Source of the DNA: Camellia lanceoleosa
Taxonomy: Eukaryota; Streptophyta; Magnoliopsida; Ericales; Theaceae
Assembly (NCBI GenBank): GCA_025200525.1
Contig: CM045763.1
Span: 154,448,246 to 154,512,245, forward strand
Length of the DNA stretch: 64,000 nt
Reading direction: 5' to 3'
The notes beneath the pieces were generated by a model that ran no database searches, was not told the DNA's origin, and worked only from the letters and a program-made list of their open reading frames with translations. Position numbers and translations under genes: made by a program. This document shows, piece by piece, positions 45,542 through 58,253 of the stretch (positions are counted from its first letter, which is position 1; each line of letters begins with the position of its first letter).

Positions 45542-45646
45542 TTACCGAGAATGTAGAAATGAAGAAATAAAAGCAGACAGCTTCAGCGTCACCTTCCTCA
45601 ACACATGGGTAAAAGAATATCCTCCCCTCTTCATAGCACCTGCCAT
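45542..45646 (-). other. Possible captured exon
   Basis: On the minus strand a stretch preceded by TTTATGGCAG and followed by CTCG|GTAAATTGG looks like an internal exon. One frame reads GAMKRGGYSFTHVLRKVTLK and is open on both sides. I do not recognise the protein family. CACTA elements often carry host gene fragments. Confidence 0.25.
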
Positions 45647-46553
45647 AAACCATTCAAGAACAAAAAATAAATAAATAAAAAATGACAAGTTTTGGTTAGA
45701 GCCTTCAACTACGATTCTGCTCAATTTTAACAAGATAAAACTGGGCAGAGTAATGATTATATATACTTTTTTGTCCCTTCTTTTTTCCTTCCTTTCTCAC
45801 TAGTCATTAATCTCAAAATGTGGTTTCAATGGCCACAAGATACGAGGTCCTAAAAGTTGCTGGCAAACCAAAATACTGGACATTGGAACCTGATTGAGAG
45901 GTAGAATATAATGCTTCAATCACCCATGCTATTGTTAATGGTTGCTAACCTAGGAATATATATATGGTTATGATTAGCATAGCTCAGGTAGGGGACCTCA
46001 AGTTGATTATACATGGTTGCACATGCCACTTGAACCATATCTCATGATTTGAATATTCCTTCCCTAACCGTTTCAGCACCCGGGGACTATGATGAGGTGT
46101 CTGTTGCACATGTGGCCTTCACTTAGACATCAGGCTCGCATCCTGGACATCTTCACTGCTTACCTTATTATTTGATCATTGCCCTAATCTTGCCCCCTCT
46201 CACTCCATTGTCTGGCGCAAGCTTGTTGCCTTATTCATCTCTCTCTCTCTCTCTCTACACCCCAACCTACCCCACTGTTTAGTGTCTCAAGGGAAAATGA
46301 AGCATTTGACTGAGAGAGAATTTGATGGGGTGAAGTAATGTAGAGATGGTGGTGTTCATGGTTGGCAGTGACAAAGAAAGAGGCATATTTCACTAGTGGG
46401 TGAAGACAATAGGTAGTGTGTTTATGTGAGAGAACTCTCGACTTCCATGTTACGCTCTATTGAAAACCCCAGCAGAGACCCTCTCCATTATAACCTTTTC
46501 AAAACTCTTAGCGATAGAAGCAGCAACAACGACTACGATTATAGCCTCCCACC

Positions 46554-47378
46554 CAAGGTTCTGAAAAGCGGTTGCGGTCGCCGTAATGATGGCGGTGGCG
46601 CGGTCGCGGTTGTGGGGTGTAAAGGCCATAGTGTAACGGTTGCGGTAACCGGAACCATGAATTTTTTTATTTTTCGCACAATTTAAAAAAAACTTACCGA
46701 TACGCATATTTTTTTTCCATGATCATATTTATTGGGTTAAAAATAAATATTGATCAATTTTTGTAAAATTTTAAGTATAATCTAATATATTTCATATTTT
46801 TAAATCACTATAAAACTGAGTTTTTTATATTTTATTTTAATAATTAATGACTTTATATTATACAAAAAATCAATCACTAACTTATATAATATAAGATAAA
46901 CAATGACAAAAGTATGAGAATAAATAAGAGCTTAAATATATATATACATATATATATTTTAACTAAGCTAAATAGCTAATGACCACACTTATTATTATTA
47001 TTATTATTATTTTCAAACAATATATAGATAGACACACACAAACAAAATAGTTGAGTGATAGCAGTTGAATAGAATAATATAGGTCTTATAGCTTCAACAA
47101 ATCAATAACATGTTCTTCATCTTCCCTCTTCTCTCTCTATCTCTTGCTCCTTTATTTTCTCTCTTTATCTTCCCTCTTCTCTTTATCCCTCTTCCTCCCA
47201 TTTTCAGCTTTTTTTTGTGTGTTTTTTCGAAAAAGCAGGTTTGGGCTATTACGTGCTTGATGCGTAAAGTTGTTATGGCACCGTTCTGACCGCTCTGACC
47301 GTTCTGAAACACTGTGAATCTCAATCGCTGCTGCACACCGCAAAGCTATACGTGTGATTCTGGCTTTTTAAAACCTTG
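46554..47378. mobile_element. hAT MITE nested in the CACTA element
   Basis: Terminal inverted repeats CAAGGTTYTRAAAAGC at both ends, followed on the left by GCGGTYGCGGT-type repeats. Exact 8-bp duplication CTCCCACC (46546-46553 and 47379-47386). 825 bp, no transposase. Open frames crossing its left end are not genes. An internal (TTA)n tract lies at about 46989. Confidence 0.9.
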
Positions 47379-48299
47379 CTCCCACCACATTTATATCACC
47401 CTTTCTTTTTGTCCCTTTTTGTTTATATCACCTTACCTCAATCAATTTTTGAATTTTGTTTATTGTTGAGTTTGATATTGTATGTTGATGAATTTGGTGA
47501 AGACTTTCTAGCAGTAGTAGGTGTATGGTGGCTATGATGGTGGCTGCATTTGCTGGTAGTCATGTTACGGTGGCAGTGGTGGTAATTATATCTGGTGTAC
47601 ATGTGAGCTAGGGCAATGGCGATGGTGTTAGGGATTGAACTAGTGATGGAGATAATACACAAACTACAGGGATGGTAATAATATGTGGCGGTGTTGTTGT
47701 TGTGGGTTTTTTTTTTTTTTTGAACTGGTTGTGTGTGATTGTTAGTTTTGGGAGTGGCGTTAGATCCATAAATTTTATAAAATTAATATAGAAATGTAAA
47801 CAAAAATATTATTATTAACAACGCTTTCTTTAAAAATTTTTTTTTTATTGTAGGTAGCTAGAGGCGTAGTCATGCGTGTTTATGGACCTGAGTTTGCCGA
47901 TGCATTAATTCTAAGTTGTTCATATATATGTGGAGTTTTTGAGATACTTCACATCGGACAAGTATAACATGCATTTGAAATCTTTGATGTTTTGTTAAAT
48001 ATTTTTTGATGTGGTGAATTCGTTGTAAGAATGGATGGTTATATTTTAATGTGGTGAATTCATTATAAGGATGAATGGTTATTTTGGACATGTAATGTGT
48101 TAATATTGACAGGTGGTTGTAAATACATACATTAACTACTATTTTGACTTTATAATTGATGGTTTTTTGTTTTTAGATTGGATTGTTGATGGATTGGTAT
48201 ATTGAAATTGATTGGATGGATATGAGTTATGTATTAATTGCAAATGCATTGTAGGTATTACAAAAAATTTAGCATTATATTTAAAAAAATCATTTTTGA

Positions 48300-48891
48300 A
48301 ATTAAAAGCCTTTTTGCGACCAATAAGATTTTAGTCGCATTAAGGTTCTAGGAATGGCTATTGGCGACCAATGTGTAGTCGCTAAAACATACCATTTTCG
48401 CGACCAACTATATTCTTGGTCGCCAAAACCTACTTTCCGCGACCAATGTTTTTGTCACAAATACTCAATTTCCGCGACTAACTTTTCTTCTTGGTCGCCA
48501 AAACCTTCCTTTTTGCGACCAATATTTTTGTCGCAAATGCTTAGTTGAACAAAATTAAATCCTTTTAGTGACCAAATAGTTTGGTCACTAATGTTATCTT
48601 TCAGCAACTAAAACAGATGGTCGCTGAAAGTTAACTTTTAGCTACCCAATTCTTAGTCGCAACACGATCGACTTTTGACAAATTCAAGTCCTTTCCGCGA
48701 CCAAAATATGTGGTCGCAAATAATAGTTTTCCACGACCAGCTTCACTTTTGGTGGCCAAAAACCTTCTCTGACGAGCTTTTGGTGATTAAATTGCGACCA
48801 ACTTTTTTTGGTCGCTAAAAACTAGTAGCGACTAGATTTGATCTTTCTGCAACCAAAAAGTTGGTCACAGAAAGTATTATTTCTTGTAGTG
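48300..48891. repeat. CACTA subterminal repeat block (GCGACCAA / TTGGTCGC)
   Basis: About twenty copies of GCGACCAA-like and TTGGTCGC-like octamers alternate every 20-40 bp up to the terminal repeat. A shorter version lies inside the left end (41352-41600, as GTGACCAA/TTGGTCACA). Such arrays are where CACTA transposases bind. Confidence 0.85.
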
Positions 48892-49223
48892 AATTTCTAT
48901 CCATGGTCAGTCAAGTAACATGACTTCATCTTGGTTACAACCAAGGCGACTCTAGCTGTGGATGATCTAAGTTAGAAACAACTCCCACTATGATCTAACA
49001 ACCACATGTCATATTTTTGCATGTGAGTGAGCCAATCTTGCCTATTAACATCAATCAACAAATCTATATATGCTTTCTTGCAAGTCATATCCAAACACAC
49101 AAAAAAAAAAAAAAAAAAGAATAACACAAACATAAATACTGATTGCATAAATAATATCCCAAACATTACAAGGTACATAAATAATCATCCAAGTCTAAAG
49201 AAAAAAAACACACATAAACATCA

Positions 49224-52200
49224 CTACCATCTACGTAAACCCAAAGTCCTAACATGAGTACAATGACCATCTCTCAAAATGGGTTTGGTCAATGGGTACG
49301 TAGCCATGCAACTAGTAGAAATGTGTTTTAAGACAACTTGCTTCTGCACCACTATTTCTTTGATGAAGTATATGTTTGGTTCTTCCATGATATTTAGAAT
49401 CTTTGGCATAGGCAAGTGTAGCTATGCTGTCACAATGAATAGTGACAGGGTTTGAGGTTTGTGAGACTACTCCCAAATGTTGTAAGAACCTTTGTAACCA
49501 AGCAACCTCTTGTATGACAGTTGAGCATGCGACAAACTCTGCCTCCATGGTAGATAGGGAAACACATAATTTCTTCTTACTACTCTAGGTAACGGCTCTA
49601 CCACCGAGCAGGAAAGCATATCTAGATATGGACTTTCGCTCATCTATATCATCGCCCCAATTAGCATCACTATAACCAACTAGGCGTATATTCGTACTCT
49701 AGTAACAAAGCATATAATCTGGAGTCCCTTTGAGGTAACGCAATATCCTTGTGATTGTATTCCAATGAGCAAATCCTAGATCGAACTGGTAACGACTTAC
49801 CAATCCCACTGCATAACATATATCTGGTCGAGTACACATCATAGCATACATTAGGTTTCCTACTGTATTAGCATAGGGTACTTGGGCCATTTTTTCTTTC
49901 TCTTTTGGAGTCTTAGGTCTCAGATTAAGGCTCAGGCTCTCTTCTTTAGCTAAAGGAGTGTCAACAGGTTTGCAGCTCTGCATCCAGACTAGTTCTAAGA
50001 TATTCTTAATGTAAGTCCCTTGAGAATCGAAAAGTCTCTTAGAAAGATCTTTCAGGATCTTAACCCCAAGTACATAGCTTGCGTCACCCATGTCCTTCAT
50101 CTCAAAGGTTGAGGACAACCAACTTTTGGTGGTGCCAACCAATAATGTATCATTAACATATAATGACAGAATCAAACAACTGTCCTTGCATCATTTGACG
50201 TACACATAGTGATCTTCATCGATCATTGTAAACCCATTGGTGATAATTGCTCGATGAAATCTTAGATACAACTATTTAGATGATAGCTTTAAACCATAAA
50301 TAGATCTTTAAAGCTTGCAAACTTTGCGCTGCATGCCAGGTGCTATAAAGCCCTGTGGCTGATCCATATAGATTTATTCATCCAGTTCTCTATTGAGAAA
50401 TACAATTTTAACATCCATTTGGTATAGCTCAAGGTCCAACCGAGCTATTATTGCCAAAATAAGGCAAATAGAGGCAAACCTTACTATTGGAGAAAAAGTT
50501 TCCTCATAGTCTACACCCTCCAATTGGGTGTAACGTTTCGCCACTAGGTGAGCATTATACCTTTCTATGGAACCATCTGCCTTGCTCTTGATCTTGAGAA
50601 CCTATTTGTTCCCAATGGTCTTATGCCTGGGTGGCAGATCATCCAAGGCTCAGACATGATTTTTTCTCATAGACACCATCTCATCAAGTATTATAACTTT
50701 CCACTCATTACTAGTCGGAGATACTAGAGTCTCTTTTATTGTTTTTGGCTCAGCAATGTCACTTGAAGCAATCATGAATGCTTCCCTCTCAATCTCAAAA
50801 TGACAACCAGGGATGGATCTATGCTCGCTTCTATGACGTTGAGGTTCTTGGGAATCCAGATATGTTGGACCTAGTCCATCGATAGGCATGTCACTCCCAC
50901 TGTCCCTAGGAGATTGAGGAATTTCTTTATTCTCAACTCAGCTACTTGGTGTGCCATGTTGTGGTTCCTCCATCTTATAGAGATCTACATCTCTACTAAC
51001 CTCGCCTTTCTCAGGAAAATCTACTTATAGAAAATCCATATCATGCAACTCAATTTCAATCACGCTTCCGTACAACTGCTCTCTAATGAACACATAGCCC
51101 TTAGAATGCTCACAATAGCAAATGAAGATACACTTCTTTCCTCTAGGGCCTAACTTCCCATACTTATGAGAAGTGTTGTGTATGAAAGTTGTTGAACTCT
51201 ATGGCCATAAACTGTCCAAATTTGGCTTTTCGCCGGTCTGTAATTCATAAGGGGTGGAATGTACTGATTTAGAAGGCACACAATTAAGGATATAGACATC
51301 AGTTAGCAAAGCATCCCTCCAATTGGAAATAGGAAGATTGACTTGCGCCATCATCGACCTAACCATATCAAGCAGTGTTCGATTTCTTCTCTTCGCTACA
51401 CCATTTTGTTGCGGAGTGCCAGGAATGGTCAACTGTCTAATTGTTCCTTTCTGTTCACAAAGCTTTTTGAATAGCTCAGGTAGATATCGTGGCCTCAGTT
51501 TGTCCTTAAAGCCTCAATACTTTTGCTTAATTGATTCTCAACCTCTAAAACATAACATCGAAAGCAATCCAATGCTTCTGACTTATGGGAGATCAAATAG
51601 ACATAACCAAAATGTGTAGAGTCATCTATAAATGTGATGAAGTAAGGAGCTCTATTTCTTTCCTTAACATTCATTGGTCCGCATATATCAGAGTGAATAA
51701 GCTGTAATGGAAAAGATACCCTTTTGGCTTTTCCAAATGATTTTTTGGTTGCCTTGCCAGCAAGACAATGCTCACAAGTGGGTAGATTGACCCTCACGAG
51801 TGGGCCTAAAAGACCTTTTCTAGCTAACCTGATCATTCTGTCTTTCCCAATGTGGCCTAATCTAGCATGCCATTTTGTAGAATCATTATCAACATCACAA
51901 ATAGACATAATATATGAAATAGAGTCAGTAGCATTATTCAAACTAGAATTATTAACATCCAAAACTAAAAAACCATCTAAAATAAAACCACAACCATAAT
52001 AAATTTTTCCCAAATAAATGCTAACTTGTCCACTCTCAAACTGAAAATTAAAACCAAGACTCATCATGCTAATAGCTGATAATAAGTTTCATCAAATCTC
52101 CGGAGCATAGAGTACGTCATGAAGATATAATATGTGCCCATATCGCTTTCCATCTTGTAAGTGCCAATCCCAAGCACCTCCACGCTAGATTCATTTCCCA

Positions 52201-52411
52201 TGTATACTTTTTTGCTACTAGTTGGAACTTGACGACTACTCCTTAGTCTACAACCCACAAATGAGGAGAGTGAGTAAAAAAACTTGACTAGAAACATAAC
52301 AGTCAAAGCGAGAAAATAAGTTAGGGAGTACCTTTTTCGGCTTAGGCAATCCTGACCGAAATGTCCTTCCTTCTTGTAGTTAAAGCATGCCATGCTAGCC
52401 TTAGATTTCAT
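49224..52411 (-). pseudogene. pol: copia gag zinc knuckle and pol (integrase, RT, RNase H), broken
   Basis: From the 5' side: a knuckle CFNYKKEGHFGQDC near 52391-52350 (tyrosine in place of the second Cys); GAG-pre-integrase KWHARLGHIGKDR and integrase (52067-51495) with HSDICGPMNV and FIDDSTHFGYVYL; integrase continuation with TPQQNGVAKRRNRTLLD (51432-51199); a decayed connection region (50889-50650); RT (50175-49699) with YVND where YVDD is expected, and GDASYVLGVKI and CTRPDICYAVG motifs; RNase H (49548-49224) with MEAEFVACSTVIQEVAWLQ. Frame changes separate every piece. Confidence 0.88.
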
Positions 52412-52852
52412 GCCAGCCTTCTTACCTCTTTTGCGCTTGAAATTGCCAGCGCGTTTTGGCCCAAGGTCAACCCTATCTTTCTTTTTGAGAGCACGCCTAG
52501 CCCCTTTGTGCCTAGAGCCAAATGCCTAGCGCGAGTTAGACTCAACAAAAGAGCAGTGCCATCAGATTTAACGTCTCTAGATGCTCAGTTTCAAGCTCCA
52601 AATGACGTGATATGTCTTCAAATGTTTTAACATTTTTATTCTACGGTTCATTTCTTCCCAAGAATGAGAAAGGGAGTGAATCACTGCTGGAACTTGCTTT
52701 CCTTATGTTAGATGATGACTGCAGCCGCCAACTCGCGTATCATAGTTGACATTACTCTCAGATGTTGCTTCATTGAATGACGCGCCTTTTTGATATTAAT
52801 CAAAATTCATGGTAAACCCACACAACTAAGCTAAAGACATGCTGCTGAATTT

Positions 52853-53176
52853 CTATTTGAGAGTCTTCCAAATTTCAAAAGTGGTCAAGGAACCTTCAAA
52901 CTCTGCTATCAAGTCGTTATGCATGTTTCTTAACATCGTAAAGCGTGCACATCGATCTTTGTTGCGCCATTTTTGATAGGTCACAAGATCACAACAATGC
53001 TGAGTTGTATTGCCTTGCTTAGGCTCAAGCTCAGGCTCAACTATCACTTGCTCAAGAGTCTCCAAGACCTCTTGCGCATTCAGGAGATATTGAATCTTAC
53101 GGCATCATATGTCATAGTTATTGCCATCCAACTTTTCTTCCATAGTCAAATCAGCTACAATAACTTTTGCTGCCAT
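52853..53176 (-). pseudogene. gag: copia gag, N-terminal part (broken)
   Basis: The start context ATGGCAGCAAAAG at 53176 is followed by KLDGNNYDI and then a stop. The frame reopens at 53065-52853 with the copia gag motif (CARFTMLRNMHNDLIAEFEG, FEIWKTLK). The region between here and the zinc knuckle (52850-52430) is full of stops but keeps weak gag similarity. Confidence 0.75.
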
Positions 53177-53485
53177 AGTTAACTACATCTAGAGAAAAAT
53201 GCGCATAGTATAAAATTTTAGCACAATACAGAATAATTTTGCCACAAAAATTCAAATTAAATTTTAATAAAAAATGCACATGTTGCAAGATTGAAAATTC
53301 TATAATCATCTCTTGCGTCTCTAATGATTTTTATCATACATTCAATTTAATTTAATGCGCAAAAAAAAAAAAAAGAAAAAAAAGAAAAAAAAAGAAGAAG
53401 AAGAATTGATCAAAAGAATAATCCACCGGTATATATGCCATGCAATAAGCATGATTTAAAAGATTCATATATGATCATCTTAAAA

Positions 53486-54519
53486 TCTATACTATATATT
53501 AAGCAAAAGGAGGTTTCTAAACCCCAAGACTTGTGGAAGCTCCAATATGTCAATCCTAATTTTCTAATTTTTTGTTTTTTTTAAAAAAAAAATTAACCTC
53601 AGCATTTATTAACTTCTCTCAACCTATAAGACTTTTTAATTTCTCTCATAATTACTGCAGTACCTTTTCTAAAACAAATAATATATATATTAAAAAAAAT
53701 TAAAACAAATATAAATATCTATATCTATATCTATCTATTTATTTATATCCGTCTCTAACCCACAAGTTTTGTGGGAGATTCAATATCCCAATCTAAATTT
53801 CTTGATTTAAAAAAAAAAAAAAACTTAACATTTATTAATTTCTCACAACTCCCAAGCCTTACCCTTATAATAGTACTTTAATGCATTAAGAATAAATATA
53901 AAAAAAATTCCTTGAAAAGTCCAACGTCCAACACAATTTCTTGAAAAGTCCCAACACATATGATTATTATCCCTCGTAGTAACACTTTAATGCATTAAGA
54001 ATAAGCATAAAAAAAATTTCTTGAAAAGTATAACACAAATGATTGTTATCAAAATATTAAACTTTAATATAATATAAAAAAACAAGACATTTAATTCATT
54101 AAAAAGTCCAACACATATGATTATTATCAAAATATTAAACTTTAATATAATATAAAAAAGAAAAAGAAGACATTTAAAAAAAAAAGACATTTAAAAATCA
54201 CAATTCACATATATATCCCCTGATTAGCATTTATTACATTTTTTCAATCCACATGTCTTTCCGCATGCTTGAATTTATTGATTTGGTCAAAATTCTCTAA
54301 TCAGTTTTTAAAATCCTCTCATACAGATAATTATAAATACAACCCGTGCATAGTTACTGCAGTACCCTTTTTAACTTCTCTAATACACTATGATTAGTGA
54401 TAAGATTGTTAGATTATTATTATAAAAAATCTTAAAAAACATAATTTATATACTAAAAAAATCTAAAATAAAAATAAATATTTATAATTATCCCGTGCAT
54501 AGCACGAATGGTAGGCTAG
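53486..54519 (+). mobile_element. Non-autonomous Helitron
   Basis: Starts TCTATACTATATATTAAGC, ends CGTGCATAGCACG (5-bp stem, 3-nt loop) then nine bases and CTAG. It sits between A (53485) and T (54520), the Helitron insertion rule. Internally AT-rich with AACTTTAATATAATAT repeats. No Rep/helicase. The same family forms the minus-strand array at 60564-62721. Confidence 0.85.
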
Positions 54520-55074
54520 TAATAATACAACTAGAAAATGATAACCAACATTTTATCATGAAACTTTAATTAATATTAATCATGCTTTGGAGATAACAAA
54601 ATGAGTTCTAACATTAAAAAAATAATAATTATGTTGTTTCTAATATTCAGAATATGCTAAACAGAAGCAAATATATTTCAGAATTTTTCTAAAATTTTCT
54701 GTAATTCTTTTGAGATTTTCTTTAATTAAATAATACACACAAAATATAAATAAATATTTCAGAAACTGAAATAGTTTAACTCTTATACCAGGAAATAGCA
54801 TGTCATTCAGTATTCTACTGTAAAAACATTCAGGTCCAGAAAATTAATTATACATGCATAGAAGCATTTTAACGTAAAAATATTGAATTAATAGCTGAGA
54901 AAAAATATTATTTACGTTTCATAAAATCTGAAATTTAAACATATTGTAGAAAAAATAATTACAAGACTAACAATACTAGCCATGCTCAAAACAGAATTAT
55001 AACAAATATTTTAGAAACAATCAACGTAGTTTTTTAAATAAAAAAAAAAAAAAACAAACAAACATGGCCTAAAC

Positions 55075-55215
55075 GTCCCAGCGCCTGCGTCAGGGTTAGC
55101 GCGTGTCAGCGTGTGCATCAGCGCTCGTGTCATCGCGTGTTAGCGTGTGGTCAGCAGGTGATCAACACTTGCCTAAGCGCATGTCAATGCACGCGTCAAC
55201 ACTACATCAGCGCAA
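55075..55215. repeat. CpG-rich GCGTGTCAGCG repeat cluster in the copia leader
   Basis: About twelve degenerate copies of a 10-12 bp unit (GCGCCTGCGTCAG, GCGCGTGTCAGCG, GCGTGTGCATCAGCG, CATCGCGTGTTAGCG, GCGCATGTCAATGC, ACGCGTCAACAC) lie in 140 bp of otherwise AT-rich DNA between primer site and gag. Confidence 0.75.
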
Positions 55216-55538
55216 CGCACCAACGCCCATCATCTTCTGTGTTTTATTTATTTTTATTTTAATACCGTTTTCACATACTTTTTTTTCATTAATATCTGAT
55301 AACACTGAAACGTAAAATTACAAATAATGATTCATTATCTATTAATGTAATTTTGCAAATATTATATACATGTTAATGTTTATAAACAACATGAATTTAA
55401 TTGCAAACAAAATAAAAATTTGGTAAACCATTTTGATCAAATAGTAGTATTTTATGCGAACAAAAATAATATATCTATATATTAGCATAAAATAACAATT
55501 TTATGGATATTCAATAGTATGAGAACATCTTAATAATG

Positions 55539-55550
55539 GCTCTGATACCA
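55539..55550 (-). other. Primer binding site (initiator tRNA-Met) of the minus-strand copia
   Basis: The plus-strand GCTCTGATACCA is the exact complement of TGGTATCAGAGC. One base separates it from the LTR. Confidence 0.92.
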
Positions 55551-55551
55551 A

Positions 55552-56061
55552 TGAAAGAAATATAATATTATATACACAGTGGAGTTATTATATGGATTTA
55601 GACATACCTTGTGGATAAATAAATTGCACAATATAGTCAGCTTAAAAAGATGAATCACGAGCTCTTAAATACTTTTTACCAGCGATGGAGTAAAATTATC
55701 AGAGTTGTGCCCACACTATTCACCATACAAAGGCAATATGGTTTATGGGAAAAGAGAACATATATTTTTTTGTTGTGTGATATAGAATCCAAATTCTGTT
55801 TATATCGGAGAGTTAGGAGACACATATGATAGATATATTATCCCAAATAATGTTCATCCCATATCAAGAATATCTAATTAATAATTATCATATAATATAT
55901 ATTTATATTTATATATTAACAATTATCCCATGTCAAGATTATCTAATATATTGAATAACAAATATAATATGATATATTTGTTTGGATCTCTCCTAACAAG
56001 GTCATGCTATCATGAGCGACCCAGTTGGGTTCGAGTTTTAAACCCGACCCAATTTCCAACA
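55552..56061 (-). repeat. 5' LTR of the minus-strand copia
   Basis: On the minus strand it begins TGTTGGAAATTGGGTCGGG and ends ...TATTTCTTTCA just before the primer site; 510 bp. The TGTTGGAAATTGGGT start is common for plant copia LTRs. Repeated CATATCAAGA/CATGTCAAGATTATCTAAT blocks lie inside. Confidence 0.8.
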
Positions 56062-58253
56062 TCTCTAACCTAACATCATTGCATTAGTAATCCACTCACT
56101 CAATTTCACAGTATTCACGATCCCATCCAATCTAATCAGGTAAACAAACAAGTGCCTCAAAATCGTGCCTCAAAATCATTAACTTGAAGCTCTAATTTGA
56201 ACGGAAAGATCTAGTTAAAACTAGATTTAAGGTGTAGGAACCAAATTGTTTAATTTAAAATATAAGAACTAAATTAAAATTCGAATTGAATCAAACTATA
56301 AAGGTGAAAATTGTAGTTAACCCTTGAACGATTACCTGGCTTCTGAATAACTTCTCATTCTATAAAATAAGTTCAAAGCATCAATTCTTCTGCAAAATAA
56401 AACTCTTTTCAAAGTTTTCTGCAGTTCAAGAGAATTAATTTTTATTTTACATTTTGTATATGAAATATAGGCCATCTTGCTGCACTAGCATCATACTAGA
56501 ATTATTTATACATGTGAAGTTTTAAAGACCTTAACCTTTTGGTGATGCAAGGAATGCTGGAGAGTAGAGACACAAAATGAAGCTGCAGACAAGAAGCTAC
56601 CAAGTTATTGACAGGTAAGTAGGACGTCACGTAAAATTGCGAAGACAGTGTGGGTGTTGTCAATGAATATCAGACTAATTCAAAGCAAAACTTACAGAGA
56701 TCAGATCCCCAGTTCATATTTGACAAGCCAGAGATATCCATAATTAGTACTACATTTGGATGATCATAATTAGCAGCTTTAAATGGGTATGAATTAAGAA
56801 GTGCAGCTATGTCAGGGTTTATCTGAAGCTGCAAAATCCACTCAAAACTTCTTACTGTGTAAAACGTATTCGTCTATTCATTGACCTGAAGCAGATGTAA
56901 AAACAATGTGGTGATCATACTCTGGAATTGATGAAATAGGACGAACAGAAATAAGTCAGTAGGAAAGGCACGTCCATGATGCTATCATTAAGAATGTAAT
57001 TTTCCCTCTATGATACAGGACTCCTGCGATCTTCTAGACACAATGCCTACTATGAAGACAGTTTTAAGGTTGCATTCCCTAGACGTCTTGCAACCAGAAA
57101 ATTTTTTTTGGGTGAATCTTGCAACCAGAATCTTAACCCAGAAAATCAAAAGAAACAAAAAGAAGTCTATGGAGTGAAAGTGAGAAATTGGGTTTCCTCC
57201 AAAAGTGAAAGTGTCGAAAGATTATTGTTATTAGACAGTAAATAATATACGACAGCAGAATGGAAAACGCTACTCACTAGGACATTTTCAATGTCTAAAC
57301 ACAAGTTCAAAATCAAAATAGTGCCAAGAAATGGAAACCTAAAGCCATGTATGTCTTCACCATAATGGATTGTTGGATGTCATCTGCTATATAGCTACAA
57401 TACTCGGAAAAAGGAACCCTTGGAGGCAGTTCAATGATTTAACCATGAAGAAGAGGATCTCACATCTTTAATCGGAAGAAGGTAAAATAAATTGGTTTCT
57501 TTTGTGGACTTCCTTCAGAATCCAATTGAGAATTATGCTCAAGAGCAGTAAAATTGAAATACTTTCAAAATGTTCAAATTCCAAAACCTATATAACAGAA
57601 ACAACTACTCCGTCAATGATACTCACCTGAAAATTCAATAGTCATAGGAGATGAAATTCACTGAATGAGACACGTCGTGAATTTCGTGTGTGGTCCTAAC
57701 AAGTCAACCTACATTCATCTAACAAACAAATAGGCATTAATTAAGCCAAATGATTATCTCACATCAGCGTCTTATTCTGCTTTGAATTTCATGTGTGTTC
57801 CTAGCACTGCTGAAAGAACTCAGCCTAACTTCCTCTAACAAACAAATAGGTATTAATTAGTCCAAATGGTGGATTGACATAACAACACATCTCCATAGCC
57901 CGAAAGAAGAACACCACAAAAGTCACTTTCCCCTAACAATTCCGTTAAAACTACCTCAGCTTGAAGTTTGTGAGTTTCTCAAAAGCAACACCATAATGGA
58001 TAATTTCGATTCATTGATTCACTGAATATGAAAAACATGTTGCAACAAGAACCAATTTCAATTTGGATAGCTATTCATCAATTCATTAGAGAGGGCAATA
58101 ATCTGTCTATTAGAACTCACAAAAAAATACAATGATACATTGACACTATCCAAAATAAAACAATTATATTATTCTATAACATGACTATATATATAACAAG
58201 CCATGGAAAAAGAATCAAGGCCAGTGAGTGACACAAAAAATTAATAGAGTTCA
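56062..58253. other. Region downstream of the PIF-derived gene, no gene recognised
   Basis: Less AT-rich than the flanks and apparently unique. No convincing frame. It may include the 3' UTR, or spliced 3' UTR, of the minus-strand gene ending at 58254. A diverged duplication of about 70 bp (CTAACAAACAAATAGGYATT at about 57718 and 57836) is visible. Confidence 0.55.

Larger units (their letters stand above)
41352..48891. mobile_element. Non-autonomous CACTA (En/Spm) transposon, 7.5 kb
   Basis: Ends CACTACAAGAAA...TTTCTTGTAGTG with a 3-bp duplication AAT on both sides (41349-41351 and 48892-48894). Subterminal regions are full of short GCGACCAA/TTGGTCGC direct and inverted repeats, the transposase-binding architecture of CACTA elements. 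No transposase frame is present. Inside are duplicated gene-like 5' sequences, a later L1-type insertion (42821-44074) and a hAT MITE (46554-47378). Confidence 0.92.
48895..56061 (-). mobile_element. Decayed Ty1/copia retrotransposon on the minus strand
   Basis: The 5' LTR (56061-55552), primer site (55550-55539), leader, gag (from 53176), integrase, RT and RNase H (to about 49224) lie in copia order. I could not find a 3' LTR on either side of the CACTA element that abuts the 3' end, so the element is truncated there. A Helitron (53486-54519) sits in the leader. Stops and frameshifts are frequent. Confidence 0.85.

Noticed and set aside
46426..46686. 86-aa frame and its antisense partner as genes
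   Set aside because: They cross the left boundary of a hAT MITE and consist of GCGGTCGCGG repeats.
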